From NCBI RefSeq assembly GCF_018918095.1, contig NZ_JAHLPV010000006.1, forward strand, positions 1-64,000: a DNA stretch of 64,000 nucleotides, in the 5' to 3' direction. The translations under genes were made by a program, and so were the position numbers. The notes under the pieces were generated by a model. That model did no database searches. It was not told the DNA's origin and was given only the letters and a program-made list of their open reading frames with translations. Below, piece by piece: positions 1 to 9,149 of the stretch (position 1 is the stretch's first letter; each line of letters opens with the position of its first letter). The stretch is from Acetivibrio sp. MSJd-27. Its GTDB lineage: Bacteria; Bacillota; Clostridia; UMGS1840; HGM11507.

Positions 1-74
1 GCTGGCCATGTGGAAGTGGCGGGATGGGAACCATGGCACGCTGCATCGGATACTCATGTTTTTATTCCCAATAG
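1..74 (+). CDS. possible 3' end of an unidentified gene (partial)
   Basis: The first bases are open in the third frame up to a TAG at 72-74, five bases before a strong terminator hairpin, which is the usual position for a gene end. The 23 visible residues contain a glycine-rich stretch (CGSGGMGTM) that recalls the C-terminal loop of thiolases, but the rest does not match well. The other two plus frames are also open for a similar length, so neither frame nor identity is secure. Confidence 0.2.
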   Translation, partial: WPCGSGGMGTMARCIGYSCFYSQ

Positions 75-78
75 ACAC

Positions 79-118
79 AAAAACGCGTGGATTCGCTTGA
101 TGGAATCCATGCGTTTTT
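79..118. terminator. bidirectional Rho-independent terminator
   Basis: A 16-bp stem (79-94 with 103-118, one G-U pair) has A-tracts on its left and T-tracts on its right, so it would terminate transcripts from both sides. It would end the oadB/small-protein transcript on the minus strand and whatever gene enters from the left. A second perfect 10-bp hairpin (131-140 with 150-159) lies between it and the minus-strand stop codon. That one is followed by a T-rich run only on the plus strand. Confidence 0.8.
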
Positions 119-170
119 CGACAGGCTGATGCCAGGAAGATTTTATTCATCTTCCTGGCATTTCACTTTT

Positions 171-302
171 TTATTCTGATTTTGCAGGAAATAGCTTATT
201 GAGCAATTTAATGCAAACATATATCACAAGGATAACAATAAAGATTCCCAGCATTCCTTTTCCCATAATGGGAAGAGAATGGAGCAAAGCCTGTATATTC
301 AT
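171..302 (-). CDS. OadG-related small membrane subunit (43 aa)
   Basis: This short gene starts at ATG 302 behind an AAGGAGG ribosome site and lies 12 bp downstream of the decarboxylase beta subunit. The 43-residue product has one hydrophobic segment (about residues 13-36, GMLGIFIVILVIYVCIKLL) and a short basic tail, the topology of the gamma subunit of sodium-pumping decarboxylases (OadG/MmdD/GcdC), which anchors and assembles the complex. It lacks the long extracytoplasmic tail of full OadG. Position and size match the very small OadG-like proteins found beside OadB homologues in clostridia. Function is inferred from neighbour and topology. Confidence 0.7.
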   Translation of the reverse strand: MNIQALLHSLPIMGKGMLGIFIVILVIYVCIKLLNKLFPAKSE

Positions 303-314
303 CTTGATCCCTCC

Positions 315-1435
315 TTAAACAATTAGGGCGATAATCAAACCGCCGGCAATGACGGAAGCAATCTGCCCGGAAACATTTGCGCCAACCGCATGCATCAGCA
401 AGAAGTTGTTCGGATCTTCTTTCAGTCCCATTTTATGAATGACGCGCGCTGACATCGGGAAAGCGGAAATTCCTGCGGCACCTATCATGGGATTCACTTT
501 GTTTTTGGTAAAGAGATTGATAAATTTGGCGAAGAATACGCCGCCTACCGTATCAAAAACAAACGCTACCAGGCCTAAGCACATAATTAGCAGTGTTTGG
601 GGAGTCAGAAATTGTGCCGCCTGCATTTTTGTCGAGATAGTGAGTCCCAGGAGCAGGGTAATTAGATTTGCCAGTTGATTTTGCGCGCTGTCTGAAAGGG
701 AATTTAAAACACCGCATTCTCTTATCAGATTTCCAAACATTAAAAAGCCAATCAGAGAAACACTCTTTGGCGCGATAATACCGGCAATTACTGTGATGAT
801 GACAGGGAAGAGAATCCTTGTCGTTCTGGATACGCTTGTCTGCGCATACGGCATGCGGATTAGACGCTCTTTTTTTGTTGTAATCAGGCGAATGACCGGC
901 GGCTGTACGATAGGAACCAACGCCATATAAGAGTATGCTGCCACAATGATGGCGCCTATGTAGTTGGAGTTAAAAAAGTTTGCCACAAAAATAGAGGTTG
1001 GGCCATCAGCGGCGCCGATGATGGCGATGGAAGCGGCGTCCTTCAAATCAAATCCGAACAGGGAAGCCACGCTCAGAGTGAAAAAGATTCCAAACTGTGC
1101 CGCCGCGCCGAATAATAACATTTTAGGATTTGAAAGAAGCGGACCAAAATCGATCATAGCACCAATCCCGATAAAGAGCAGCAGAGGAAACAGTTCATTG
1201 GCAATCCCTGCTTGAAACAGTGTATCAATTGCTCCGTATTCTGTTACCCCGTCAAAGATTTGGTTGACTGCTCCTGAAAGGGGCAGGTTGACCAGAATGG
1301 CTCCAAAACCAATGGGCAGAAGAAGTGTCGGTTCCATATCCTTTTTGATGGCCAGATAAATCAAAAGCCCCCCAATCAGCCACATTACAACCTGCTGCCA
1401 CTGGATTTCAAAGATGTTTGCAAAAAGTGTTTCCA
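315..1435 (-). CDS. sodium ion-translocating decarboxylase subunit beta (OadB/GcdB/MmdB family)
   Basis: The 373-residue polytopic membrane protein is the carboxyl-lyase and Na+ channel part of biotin-dependent decarboxylases (oxaloacetate, methylmalonyl-CoA or glutaconyl-CoA type). The family's DGPT motif, with its Na+-binding aspartate, is at residues 144-147 inside GAADGPTSIF, and the conserved GNLIREC and SAFPMSARV segments follow. ATG 1435 was chosen over upstream in-frame codons because a GGAG ribosome site precedes it and it gives the family's N-terminus. Only the small gamma-like partner is adjacent. The alpha carboxyltransferase and the biotin carrier are not in the window, so the substrate cannot be assigned. 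Confidence 0.93.
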
Positions 1436-1463
1436 TTTCATTTCTCCTTTGCTTTAAGTATCT

Positions 1464-1512
1464 ATAAAAAAAGACTTCTACTGCAATCAAAAACGGTTGC
1501 AATAAAAGTCTT
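1464..1512 (-). terminator. terminator of the two-component operon
   Basis: An 18-bp stem (1471-1488 with 1495-1512, some G-U pairs) is followed on the minus strand by seven T residues (1470-1464). It lies downstream of the response regulator stop and just ahead of the oadB start, so it separates the two transcription units and leaves little room for an oadB promoter. Confidence 0.75.
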
Positions 1513-1592
1513 GCTTTTTCAAGTAAGTGCGGGCAGAAGTACTGCCGGAATGACGCAACATACTACAGCATATCGCTGCAAGCTACTCCCTT

Positions 1593-2171
1593 TTATACGG
1601 ATTCCTGCAAGGCTTTGCATAAAGCCTCATATTGTCTTGCTTCCTCAAAATTCTCCAGCGCATAACTCGAGATAGAGAGAAGATGGTAAATTTCCGGATT
1701 CAATGTATATTCTTTTAAAAGAACTTTTAACTTGTCCAAAGCTTCCTGATATTGACTGCCTGCTATCATAAACTTAATGGAGGAAAGCTGCTCGTCCAAA
1801 GCGGATAAAACGTTGTCATCATTCAGCTGTGTCAGAATTTTTTGCATTTTGTCTGTTGTGAAAGGTTTCTGAAGATAACAAACGGCTCCCAAATTGGTGG
1901 TTTCCACTGCATTTTTGATGGTGCCGTATGCGGTCATCACAATAACCGGCGTTTTGATTCCCGCTTTGCGTATTTGCCTTAAAACTTCCGTACCGGACAT
2001 TTCCGGCATTTTGATGTCCAGCATAACCAAGTCGAAGTTTTCTTTGCGGAGTTTGGCAAGGGTGTCGGATCCGTTATCAGACAAGGTGACATGATATCCT
2101 TCTATTTCAAAGAATTTTTGAAGCATTAGGCGGATATTCTTTGTATCATCCGCAATCAGAACTTTTTTCAA
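1593..2171 (-). CDS. response regulator: receiver domain with a helical C-terminal extension, no DNA-binding domain
   Basis: Residues 1-118 form a CheY-like receiver: acidic D8/D9, phosphoacceptor D52 (LDIKMPEMSG), T80 and K102 (QKPF). The remaining ~75 residues are helical and TPR-like rather than a helix-turn-helix, so output is probably protein-protein rather than direct DNA binding. The start is TTG at 2171, read from the neighbouring ACTTGAAA: the kinase stop overlaps it by 4 bp and a GGAGG sits upstream, indicating translational coupling to the kinase. The product is 192 residues. The downstream partner is unknown. Confidence 0.85.
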   Translation of the reverse strand: MKKVLIADDTKNIRLMLQKFFEIEGYHVTLSDNGSDTLAKLRKENFDLVMLDIKMPEMSGTEVLRQIRKAGIKTPVIVMTAYGTIKNAVETTNLGAVCYLQKPFTTDKMQKILTQLNDDNVLSALDEQLSSIKFMIAGSQYQEALDKLKVLLKEYTLNPEIYHLLSISSYALENFEEARQYEALCKALQESV

Positions 2172-3964
2172 GTATTGGTTTCCTCCTTAAAAGTTGGTAT
2201 AGTAAATACAAAAGTGCTGCCCTTTCCGGGCTGGCTCACAGCACGAATGGTACCGTGATGGGCATTGATAATCTGACCGGATAAATAAAGACCGAGCCCG
2301 CTGCCTCTGTACTCTATATTGTCATCGCTATGTCGAAAATCACTTTGGAATAACTGCTTTAAATTTTCTTCTGAAATTCCAAGACCGGTGTCCTGAATAC
2401 TTATCTTGATAAAATTCTCTTCTTCAATCGCATTTAAACGGATAAGATCGCCTTCATCTGTATATTTAAAAGCGTTGTTTAAAATATTATTAAAGACAAG
2501 TGTCAATTTTTCAAAATCAGCTTTGACAGGAGGGAGTTCTTTTGAAATTTCGTTTATAATGGTAACTTTATGATATTTTGAAACTTCACTAAATTGTGAT
2601 ATAGAATGATTTGCAATTTCAAATACAGATTCGGGACAAAGATGATAAGTAATGTTTCCCGATTGTATTTTAGAAAGTTCCAGCAGTTCATCAATTAATT
2701 TTGAAAGCCGGCTTACATCATCTTTTACTGTATCTATAATCTCCTGTTGTCCCTTCTCCAATCCGCTGTTGCTCAAGATACTGGAACCCATCAGAATGGA
2801 GGTTAGAGGCGTTTTCAGTTCGTGTGAAACGGTCGCGATAAAATCGGTGCGGATTTTTTCCGTTTCCTTAATGGTGGTGACATCCTGCATTAATAGACTA
2901 TATTTTTTTTGATCTGTAATTTTTGTTGCAATTACATGGTAGGTTTTTTCTTTTACCGGAAAAAAGACAACTTTTTCCCTTCGCTCTTCCTCTGTTAGAG
3001 AAAGGGTTTTCAGAAGCTCCAATATCTCTTTATTCTGAATGATTTCAATAATATGCCGTTTCTCAGCAGATTTTGCATTTGTCTCAAAAAAACGTTCCGC
3101 TGCTGGATTCAGAAGTTCTATCATAAACTGGAAATCGACAATCAGAAAGGGATTTTCAATGTTGTTGGTGAGCGTTTCTAAATTTTTCTTTTCGGCCAGG
3201 AGATTTGACACATTTATGGTTTCATATTCCTGCAAACGTGTGAGCATATGGTTAAATTCATCTGCAATTACACCGATTTCGTCAGAACGGTTCATATGAA
3301 CCGGCTGCGTAAAGTCTCCGTTTGAAACCTTTTTTAAATGATTACTCAAAACAGTCAAGGGGCTTAGCATTCGCCTGACTAAAATTGTGGCGAAGAAATA
3401 AGCGCCAAGTGCTACGCACAAAGTTAAAAGAAAAATAAATACAGACTGCATCCTCGCATTTTCAGTCGCCTGCTTTTTTCTGGCAAGCATCTCGTTGATA
3501 TTTGTATCACGGATCGCCCTGATATCTTCTTTCAGTGATTGAAATAGCGGAGAAAGAGAATGGTTATAGTAATCAACACCCGCATTTAATCCGTTTTTCG
3601 CTACCTCTTCCTGTAAAAATGAAAAATTTTTACAATAAATATCATAATTGGAACGAATTTTTTGCATTTCCGGATTGTTTGCTTCCAGCAGGTAAAACCA
3701 ATTTAAAAAGTTTTGCATTCCTTCCGTAAAAACAGCAATTCCATCATTTTTACCAATTGTCATATACATCAGTGTAGCGCTGTCCTGACGATCAATAATC
3801 TCCAGCATTTCATCAACGGACTGAATATTTCTGTAATTGGTTTCAATCATGGAATCGATATCCTCACTGATGGAATAAAAAGAAACGGTCGATACGATGC
3901 CGACTGTTAAAATACAGAAAACCATAACGATGTATATAAAGGCAAATTTAAGCTTCATGGACAT
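2168..3964 (-). CDS. membrane sensor histidine kinase (HAMP-PAS-HisKA-HATPase)
   Basis: The order is TM helix 1 (about residues 6-28), a ~145-residue helical extracytoplasmic sensor, TM helix 2 (174-194), HAMP, PAS (about 262-360), HisKA with phosphoacceptor H381 in TVSHELKTP, then an HATPase domain with N-box NNAFKYTDEG, DTGLGIS and GSGLGL. It would autophosphorylate and signal to the coupled response regulator. The start is uncertain: the ATG at 3964 or 3958 directly precedes TM1, both have weak ribosome sites, and an upstream extension to 4006 is also open. The ligand is unknown. The sensor resembles four-helix-bundle chemoreceptor-type domains. Confidence 0.9.
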   Translation of the reverse strand: MSMKLKFAFIYIVMVFCILTVGIVSTVSFYSISEDIDSMIETNYRNIQSVDEMLEIIDRQDSATLMYMTIGKNDGIAVFTEGMQNFLNWFYLLEANNPEMQKIRSNYDIYCKNFSFLQEEVAKNGLNAGVDYYNHSLSPLFQSLKEDIRAIRDTNINEMLARKKQATENARMQSVFIFLLTLCVALGAYFFATILVRRMLSPLTVLSNHLKKVSNGDFTQPVHMNRSDEIGVIADEFNHMLTRLQEYETINVSNLLAEKKNLETLTNNIENPFLIVDFQFMIELLNPAAERFFETNAKSAEKRHIIEIIQNKEILELLKTLSLTEEERREKVVFFPVKEKTYHVIATKITDQKKYSLLMQDVTTIKETEKIRTDFIATVSHELKTPLTSILMGSSILSNSGLEKGQQEIIDTVKDDVSRLSKLIDELLELSKIQSGNITYHLCPESVFEIANHSISQFSEVSKYHKVTIINEISKELPPVKADFEKLTLVFNNILNNAFKYTDEGDLIRLNAIEEENFIKISIQDTGLGISEENLKQLFQSDFRHSDDNIEYRGSGLGLYLSGQIINAHHGTIRAVSQPGKGSTFVFTIPTFKEETNT

Positions 3965-4205
3965 AAAGAACCCACATTTCAACAGATAATATGATTTATT
4001 ATACAATAAATCGAAAAAGAAACCAAATAGTAAAACCTATGAAAATCAAAAGAAAAACTCAGAAATGAAAGGAAATAGGGGGATAAATTGAAAAAATGGT
4101 CTTAAAATACATCTGCGATTTATATATAGGCCAAAATCGGATGATTGCATTATTTCCAAAAACGTATTAGAATCAATCACGGAAAACAAACGAAGGGCAT
4201 CAAAA

Positions 4206-5033
4206 ATGAAAAAAAACACAGTACAGACAGTGATAAAGGGTGTATGTATAGGTGCATCCATGCTTATTCCAGGCGTCAGCGGAGGAACAATGGCAATTAT
4301 ATTGGGAGAGTATGATAAACTGGTTCATGCGGTTAGCACGTTCCGGAAGGATATGCGAAATCACACAGTTTATTTACTTACCTTTCTCTGTGGAGGCTTG
4401 GCAGGAGTTCTTCTCTTTGCAAGATTGCTTTTATATCTTGTCGAATGCTTTGAAAAGCCGATGATGTTCCTGTTTCTCGGAGCAGTTTTGGGCAGTATTC
4501 CGATGCTGTTTCAAAAAACCGGAGAAAGAAAAGTATCCTTTTCCTCAGCCGGATATGTTCTGCTTGGAATTTTGATTGTATTGCTTTTGGGTAATTTGCC
4601 CTCAAACCTGTTAGCCGGTGACACAGAACACTTTTCGTTTATTTGGATGGGAGTGTTCGGTTTTATCATCGCGATTGCATTGGTACTTCCCGGAATAAGT
4701 GCTTCCTATATGCTGCTGATGCTTGGATTATATGATTTGACACTTCAGGCAATCAGCCGATTTGATGTATTCTTTTTATTACCGCTGGGGATAGGAGCAG
4801 TTGCGGGCATTTTGCTGACAACAGGTGTATTAGAAAAGTGTATGCAGAAGCACCCCAAAGGTACTTTTCTGTTAATCATAGGCTTTGTATGCGGAGCTGT
4901 CCCGGAGATTTTTCCGGGCATACCGTCTGGATGGGAACTTGCAGCTTCTGTTATATTATTTTTTATCGGATATGGGATTATTCGTCAGCTGGGAAAAATG
5001 CCAGCTCAATCAGCCTCATCTTTGCCAATTTAA
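4206..5033 (+). CDS. DUF368 family polyprenyl-phosphate transporter
   Basis: The 275-residue polytopic membrane protein begins with the family signature GASMLIPGVSGGTMAIILGEYD and repeats a related motif mid-protein (VLPGISASYMLLMLGLYD), the internal duplication typical of DUF368. Family members have been shown to return undecaprenyl phosphate across the membrane (PopT), recycling the lipid carrier for envelope polymers. ATG 4206 follows a GAAGGG ribosome site. The gene stands alone, divergent from the histidine kinase, and ends at a bidirectional terminator. Confidence 0.88.
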   Translation: MKKNTVQTVIKGVCIGASMLIPGVSGGTMAIILGEYDKLVHAVSTFRKDMRNHTVYLLTFLCGGLAGVLLFARLLLYLVECFEKPMMFLFLGAVLGSIPMLFQKTGERKVSFSSAGYVLLGILIVLLLGNLPSNLLAGDTEHFSFIWMGVFGFIIAIALVLPGISASYMLLMLGLYDLTLQAISRFDVFFLLPLGIGAVAGILLTTGVLEKCMQKHPKGTFLLIIGFVCGAVPEIFPGIPSGWELAASVILFFIGYGIIRQLGKMPAQSASSLPI

Positions 5034-5040
5034 TATAATT

Positions 5041-5081
5041 AGGAAAAAACCGCAGTATATAAAAAACTGCGGTTTTTTCCT
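5041..5081. terminator. bidirectional terminator between convergent genes
   Basis: A perfect 16-bp stem (5041-5056 with 5066-5081) carries A-tracts and T-tracts within the arms. It lies between the DUF368 stop and the stop of the convergent AraC gene and can serve both. Confidence 0.85.
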
Positions 5082-5103
5082 GCTTCCTGGAAAGCCTTTG
5101 GCG

Positions 5104-5994
5104 TTAATCTGCTTTTACTGATTTTGCATATTCACTGGGTGACATGCCGGTGTAATGTTTAAACTGACGGGAAAAGTAGTGAATGCTGTCATAGCCGAGA
5201 AGTGCGGCTATCTGGGTGAAATTATACTGTTCCTCTCGGATGAAAATTTTTGCTTTTTCAATTTTCATCTGATTAAAGTAATGCATGACTCCGGTTCCCA
5301 TTTTTCCGGCAAAAGCGGTCTTCAAGGCGGTTTCACTGATGTTTGAATAGGCGGCGATATCCTTGAAATGCAGAGTCTGTCCGATATTTTCATTTAAAAA
5401 GGAGATAATTTCTTCCACAATATCCTGTTCAAAGCGTTCTTTGATAATGGAAACCGGCTTCTTTTCCTCCTTTTGCATCAGATTTGCGCGGTATAAAGAG
5501 ATCATCAGCTGTTCCAGCAAAAGCTTAATCATCTGAAAAGAGGCAAAAGGATGGCTGGGGGATTTCATGAGCTCTGTTGTATAAGGATTATTGAGAGGAG
5601 TTAAAAAAGAATCTTCAGCCTCTTTAATGATTTGGGAAAGAAGTTTTTTTTGGGCCTGGTTTACGGAGAAAAGCTTATTCTGAAAAAATTTTGAAGCTTT
5701 GGATTTACATTCAAAAGAGATGATAACCAGATTGGGAGCCACTTTTCCATTGGCAGAAAGCGTGTGGAATTCATTTGGTTTATGAAAAATCATTTCACCG
5801 TGTTCCAGACGAAAAACGCGCTCATCAGCTGTTACATTAATTTCTCCTTTATCTACGTATACCAATTCCCAAAAATTGTGCTTTTCGCCGGTAAAGACGA
5901 AATCCTTGCGGTATTCAAAGTAATGAATTGTCACAATTCGTTTAATGATAAGCTCTTCCTCTAACGTTGTTTTGATGTACTGTTCCTCTTCCAT
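5104..5994 (-). CDS. AraC family transcriptional regulator
   Basis: The 296-residue protein has an N-terminal cupin-like sensor (motifs HNFWELVYVDKGE and FHKPNEFH, about residues 30-110) and two C-terminal helix-turn-helices (about 195-292, ending in the family hallmark YDSIHYFSRQFKHYTGMSPSEYAK). ATG 5994 was chosen because GGAGAAAG lies 8 bases upstream. Upstream codons are open but have no ribosome site. It is divergent from galE with 139 bp between starts, which hold a pair of direct repeats 21 bp apart, so it likely controls the hexosamine genes. The inducer is unknown. Confidence 0.88.
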   Translation of the reverse strand: MEEEQYIKTTLEEELIIKRIVTIHYFEYRKDFVFTGEKHNFWELVYVDKGEINVTADERVFRLEHGEMIFHKPNEFHTLSANGKVAPNLVIISFECKSKASKFFQNKLFSVNQAQKKLLSQIIKEAEDSFLTPLNNPYTTELMKSPSHPFASFQMIKLLLEQLMISLYRANLMQKEEKKPVSIIKERFEQDIVEEIISFLNENIGQTLHFKDIAAYSNISETALKTAFAGKMGTGVMHYFNQMKIEKAKIFIREEQYNFTQIAALLGYDSIHYFSRQFKHYTGMSPSEYAKSVKAD

Positions 5995-6044
5995 TTTTCT
6001 TTCTCCATTTTTTAGAATATGATTATTATATATTAAAATGTCTG

Positions 6045-6079
6045 AAAATGCAAATATTCTGACCAAAAATGTAAATATT
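6045..6079 (+). promoter_or_regulatory. candidate AraC-type operator: two direct repeats ahead of galE
   Basis: AAAATGCAAATATT at 6045-6058 recurs as AAAATGTAAATATT at 6066-6079, an exact 21-bp offset (two helical turns), as expected for tandem AraC-family half-sites. The second copy abuts the -35 position of an extended -10 element (TGATATGAT, hexamer 6097-6102) for galE, an activating placement. Assignment to the divergent regulator is inference. Confidence 0.55.
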
Positions 6080-6133
6080 TTTTGTTGGGATAGTGATATG
6101 ATATGGATCAGAAAAAAGAAGGAGGTTAAAATC

Positions 6134-7144
6134 ATGCATATTCTTGTTACAGGCGGTGCCGGATATATTGGCAGCCATACGCTGGTTCAGCTTCTGGAGG
6201 CCGGTTACGAGGCAACGGTATTGGATAATCTTTGCAATAGCAGTGAAGAATCACTCAGAAGAGTGAAAAAGATAACAGGAAAAGAATTTTCTTTTTGCAA
6301 GGTCGATTTGACCGATCGGATGGCGGTTGAATCGGTATTTCAGAAAAATAATTTTGATGCGGTGATTCACTTTGCCGGTTTGAAAGCGGTGGGGGAAAGC
6401 GTAGCCCAGCCTCTTCGATACTACGATAATAATATTACAGGGACACTAATTCTCTGCGAAACCATGCAGAAACATGGTGTGAAAAAAATTGTGTTCAGTT
6501 CCTCTGCAACGGTTTATGGAAATCCACATACGGTTCCCATTAAGGAGGATTTTCCGCTGTCTGCAACCAATCCCTATGGACAAACAAAATTAATGCTGGA
6601 AACCATACTGAGAGATTTGCATCATGCCGATCCGCAGTGGGATATCGCTCTTCTTCGCTATTTTAATCCAGTGGGTGCGCATGAGAGCGGAATGATTGGC
6701 GAGGATCCCAACGGAATTCCCAATAATCTGGTCCCTTATATCGCACAGGTTGCGGTTGGAAAAAGAGAAAAGGTAAACGTATTTGGCAATGATTACGATA
6801 CAAAGGACGGAACGGGAGTGAGGGACTACATTCATGTGGTTGACCTTGCAAACGGTCATTTAAAAGCGCTGGAAAAAATTAAGGAATCTGTCGGCGTAGT
6901 GACTTATAATCTGGGAACAGGAACCGGATACAGTGTACTTGAAATGATCCAGACGTATGAGAAGGCCAGCGGAAAAAAAGTGCCTTATGAGATTACTGCA
7001 AGAAGACCGGGAGATATCGCCTGCTGTTATGCAGACCCGCAAAAAGCAGAAAATGAGCTGGGATTCCATGCGGAAAAATCATTGTTTGATATGTGCAAAG
7101 ATAGTTTTAGATGGCAGGAGGCGAACCCAAATGGATACAAATAA
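6134..7144 (+). CDS. galE: UDP-glucose 4-epimerase
   Basis: The 336-residue short-chain dehydrogenase-fold enzyme interconverts UDP-glucose/UDP-galactose and often the N-acetyl forms. The NAD-binding GGAGYIGS is at residues 7-14 and the catalytic S124, Y148 and K152 (NPYGQTKLM) are all present. ATG 6134 follows a consensus GGAGG; a further upstream open stretch has no ribosome site. It is the first gene of a three-gene overlapping unit with a nucleotidyltransferase and an N-acetylhexosamine kinase, suggesting it epimerises UDP-GlcNAc/UDP-GalNAc or UDP-Glc/UDP-Gal made by them. Confidence 0.95.
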   Translation: MHILVTGGAGYIGSHTLVQLLEAGYEATVLDNLCNSSEESLRRVKKITGKEFSFCKVDLTDRMAVESVFQKNNFDAVIHFAGLKAVGESVAQPLRYYDNNITGTLILCETMQKHGVKKIVFSSSATVYGNPHTVPIKEDFPLSATNPYGQTKLMLETILRDLHHADPQWDIALLRYFNPVGAHESGMIGEDPNGIPNNLVPYIAQVAVGKREKVNVFGNDYDTKDGTGVRDYIHVVDLANGHLKALEKIKESVGVVTYNLGTGTGYSVLEMIQTYEKASGKKVPYEITARRPGDIACCYADPQKAENELGFHAEKSLFDMCKDSFRWQEANPNGYK

Positions 7145-8012
7145 AATTACATTGGCGGTTATGGCGGCTGGAATGGGAAGCCGCTTCGGAGGTTTAAAGC
7201 AGATTGAACCTATCGGTCCAAACGGTGAGATTATTATTGACTATTCTGTTTATGATGCAAAGAAGGCCGGATTTGATAAGATTGTTTTCATCATAAAAAA
7301 AGAGATTGAAAAAGAATTCCGTGAGATGACTGGAAAGCATATTGAAAAAATGATTGATGTCGACTATGCGTTTCAGGAGATTGACAAGGTTCCGGAAGGA
7401 TTTCACGTTCCCGAAAGCAGAAAAAAACCCTGGGGAACTGGTCATGCAATTTTATGCGCAAGAGATAGAATAAAGACGCCCTTTGCAGTTATCAATGCAG
7501 ATGATTATTATGGCTCCTTTGCCTATCAGACAATGGCGGAACATTTGAAAAGCAGTTCTAAAGAGTACGCAATGGTAGGCTTTCTTTTGAAGAACACACT
7601 GACGGAAAACGGAACCGTTGCAAGAGGGATCTGCGAAGCGGAAAACGGTTATTTAAAGACAATTACAGAGCGTACCAAAATTCAGGATTCCAAATATACA
7701 GAGGATGGAGAGCATTGGGTACCCTTGCCCGAAGATTCCATAGCTTCCATGAATCTGTGGGGCTTTGACACTTCCATTTTCCATTATCTCGAGGAAGGAT
7801 TTTCCCAATTCTGCGAGGAAAAAGGAACGGAAGAAAAAAGTGAATTTTTTCTTCCAAGCGTTGTTGACCAGCTGATTCAAAGCGGAGAAAAACGAGTAAG
7901 GGTTCTCTCTACTCCGGAAAAGTGGTATGGTGTCACCTATCGCCAGGATATGGAAATGGTGAAACAGGCAATGATAAAACTGACGGAAGAAGGGAGATAT
8001 CATGGAATTTAA
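7131..8012 (+). CDS. sugar-1-phosphate nucleotidyltransferase
   Basis: The 293-residue protein has the NTP-transferase core: the GxGxR loop as [13 protein letters not shown] (residues 12-24), K/WGTGHAIL and the metal-binding INADDYYG. It would join a sugar 1-phosphate to a nucleotide with release of pyrophosphate. The start lies inside galE (14-bp overlap) behind CAGGAGG, and its end overlaps the kinase by 11 bp, so the three are translationally coupled. In bifidobacterial hexosamine operons this step is a GalT-type uridylyltransferase; here a pyrophosphorylase-type enzyme fills it. The exact sugar is inferred from context. Confidence 0.85.
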   Translation: MDTNKITLAVMAAGMGSRFGGLKQIEPIGPNGEIIIDYSVYDAKKAGFDKIVFIIKKEIEKEFREMTGKHIEKMIDVDYAFQEIDKVPEGFHVPESRKKPWGTGHAILCARDRIKTPFAVINADDYYGSFAYQTMAEHLKSSSKEYAMVGFLLKNTLTENGTVARGICEAENGYLKTITERTKIQDSKYTEDGEHWVPLPEDSIASMNLWGFDTSIFHYLEEGFSQFCEEKGTEEKSEFFLPSVVDQLIQSGEKRVRVLSTPEKWYGVTYRQDMEMVKQAMIKLTEEGRYHGI

Positions 8013-9078
8013 AGAGATTGTCGAAAAATTTCAGGTACCTGAGACTTTTATCAGCTGTGAACCATACGGGGAAGGGCATATCAATGATACATATCAGGTT
8101 AAATGCGAGGGAAAAAGATATATCCTTCAGAGAATGAATCATCATGTGTTTCATCATCCAGAGCAGTTAATGAGCAATATTGTAAAAGTAACGGAACATT
8201 TGAAAAAGAAGATTGAGGAAAACGGCGGCGATCCACTTCGAGAAACATTAACGGTTATTCCTACAAAGGAACAGGAAAGTTTTTTTGTGACGCCGGACGG
8301 TAACTATTTCAGAATGTATGATTTTATCGAGAATGCGCAAACTTATCAGGTGGTGGAACAGCCTGTCCATTTCTACAACGCCGCAAAGGCGTTCGGGCGT
8401 TTCCAGAAGCTTTTGAACGATTTTCCGGCGGATGAACTGTACGAGACGATTCCAAACTTCCATCACACGCTAAAGCGGTTCGAGGCATTGAAAAAAGCGG
8501 TTGCTGAAAATAAGGCGGGCAGGAAGGAAGAGGTCGCGGCGGAGATCGCTTTTGCTATGGAACGGGAAAAGGACGTCTCTATTCTGGTGGAGTTGATTGC
8601 AGAAAAGAAAATACCGCTTCGTGTGACACATAATGATACAAAATTCAATAACATTATGATAGATGATGCAAGCGGAGAGGGCATCTGTGTGATTGATTTG
8701 GATACAGTCATGCCCGGCTCTTTGCTGTATGATTACGGCGATTCTCTGCGTTTCGGCACCAATCCTGCCAGTGAGGATGAAAAAGACTTGACCAAGGTCT
8801 ATATGGATATTGAATTGTTTGAACAGTTTTCCAAGGGCTTCATAGAAGAGATGGGGAGCACGCTGACGAAAACGGAACGGGAATTCATGCCCTTTTCTGC
8901 CAAGCTGATGACCTTTGAGTGCGGAATTCGCTTTCTGACGGACTATCTGGAGGGGGATCACTATTTTAAAATCCACTATCCGGAACAGAACCTAGACCGT
9001 ACAAGAACCCAGTTTAAACTGGTGGCGGATATGGAAAAGAAAATGGAGCAGATGAAGGCGATTGTAGCAAAATATTAA
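8002..9078 (+). CDS. nahK: N-acetylhexosamine 1-kinase-like phosphotransferase
   Basis: This is a 358-residue aminoglycoside-phosphotransferase-fold kinase. The N-terminal PYGEGHINDTY (residues 21-31), catalytic-loop THNDTKFNN (209-217) and metal-binding IDLDTVMPGS (231-240) match NahK, the anomeric kinase that phosphorylates GlcNAc/GalNAc at C1 in lacto-N-biose/galacto-N-biose use. It sits in a coupled unit after galE and a nucleotidyltransferase, a coherent salvage route from free N-acetylhexosamine to UDP-sugar. No lacto-N-biose phosphorylase or transporter is adjacent. Homoserine-kinase-like alternatives are unlikely given the context. Confidence 0.82.
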   Translation: MEFKEIVEKFQVPETFISCEPYGEGHINDTYQVKCEGKRYILQRMNHHVFHHPEQLMSNIVKVTEHLKKKIEENGGDPLRETLTVIPTKEQESFFVTPDGNYFRMYDFIENAQTYQVVEQPVHFYNAAKAFGRFQKLLNDFPADELYETIPNFHHTLKRFEALKKAVAENKAGRKEEVAAEIAFAMEREKDVSILVELIAEKKIPLRVTHNDTKFNNIMIDDASGEGICVIDLDTVMPGSLLYDYGDSLRFGTNPASEDEKDLTKVYMDIELFEQFSKGFIEEMGSTLTKTEREFMPFSAKLMTFECGIRFLTDYLEGDHYFKIHYPEQNLDRTRTQFKLVADMEKKMEQMKAIVAKY

Positions 9079-9115
9079 TGCAATAAAAAGGTGGCATCTG
9101 TAAAAAATATTTTTT

Positions 9116-9143
9116 AGGGAGTTGAAATTTCAGCTCCCTTTTT
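9116..9143 (+). terminator. terminator after nahK
   Basis: A 10-bp stem (9116-9125 with 9130-9139) is followed by a T run. It ends the galE operon and lies just before the stop of the convergent membrane-protein gene. Confidence 0.75.
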
Positions 9144-9149
9144 CGTGTA

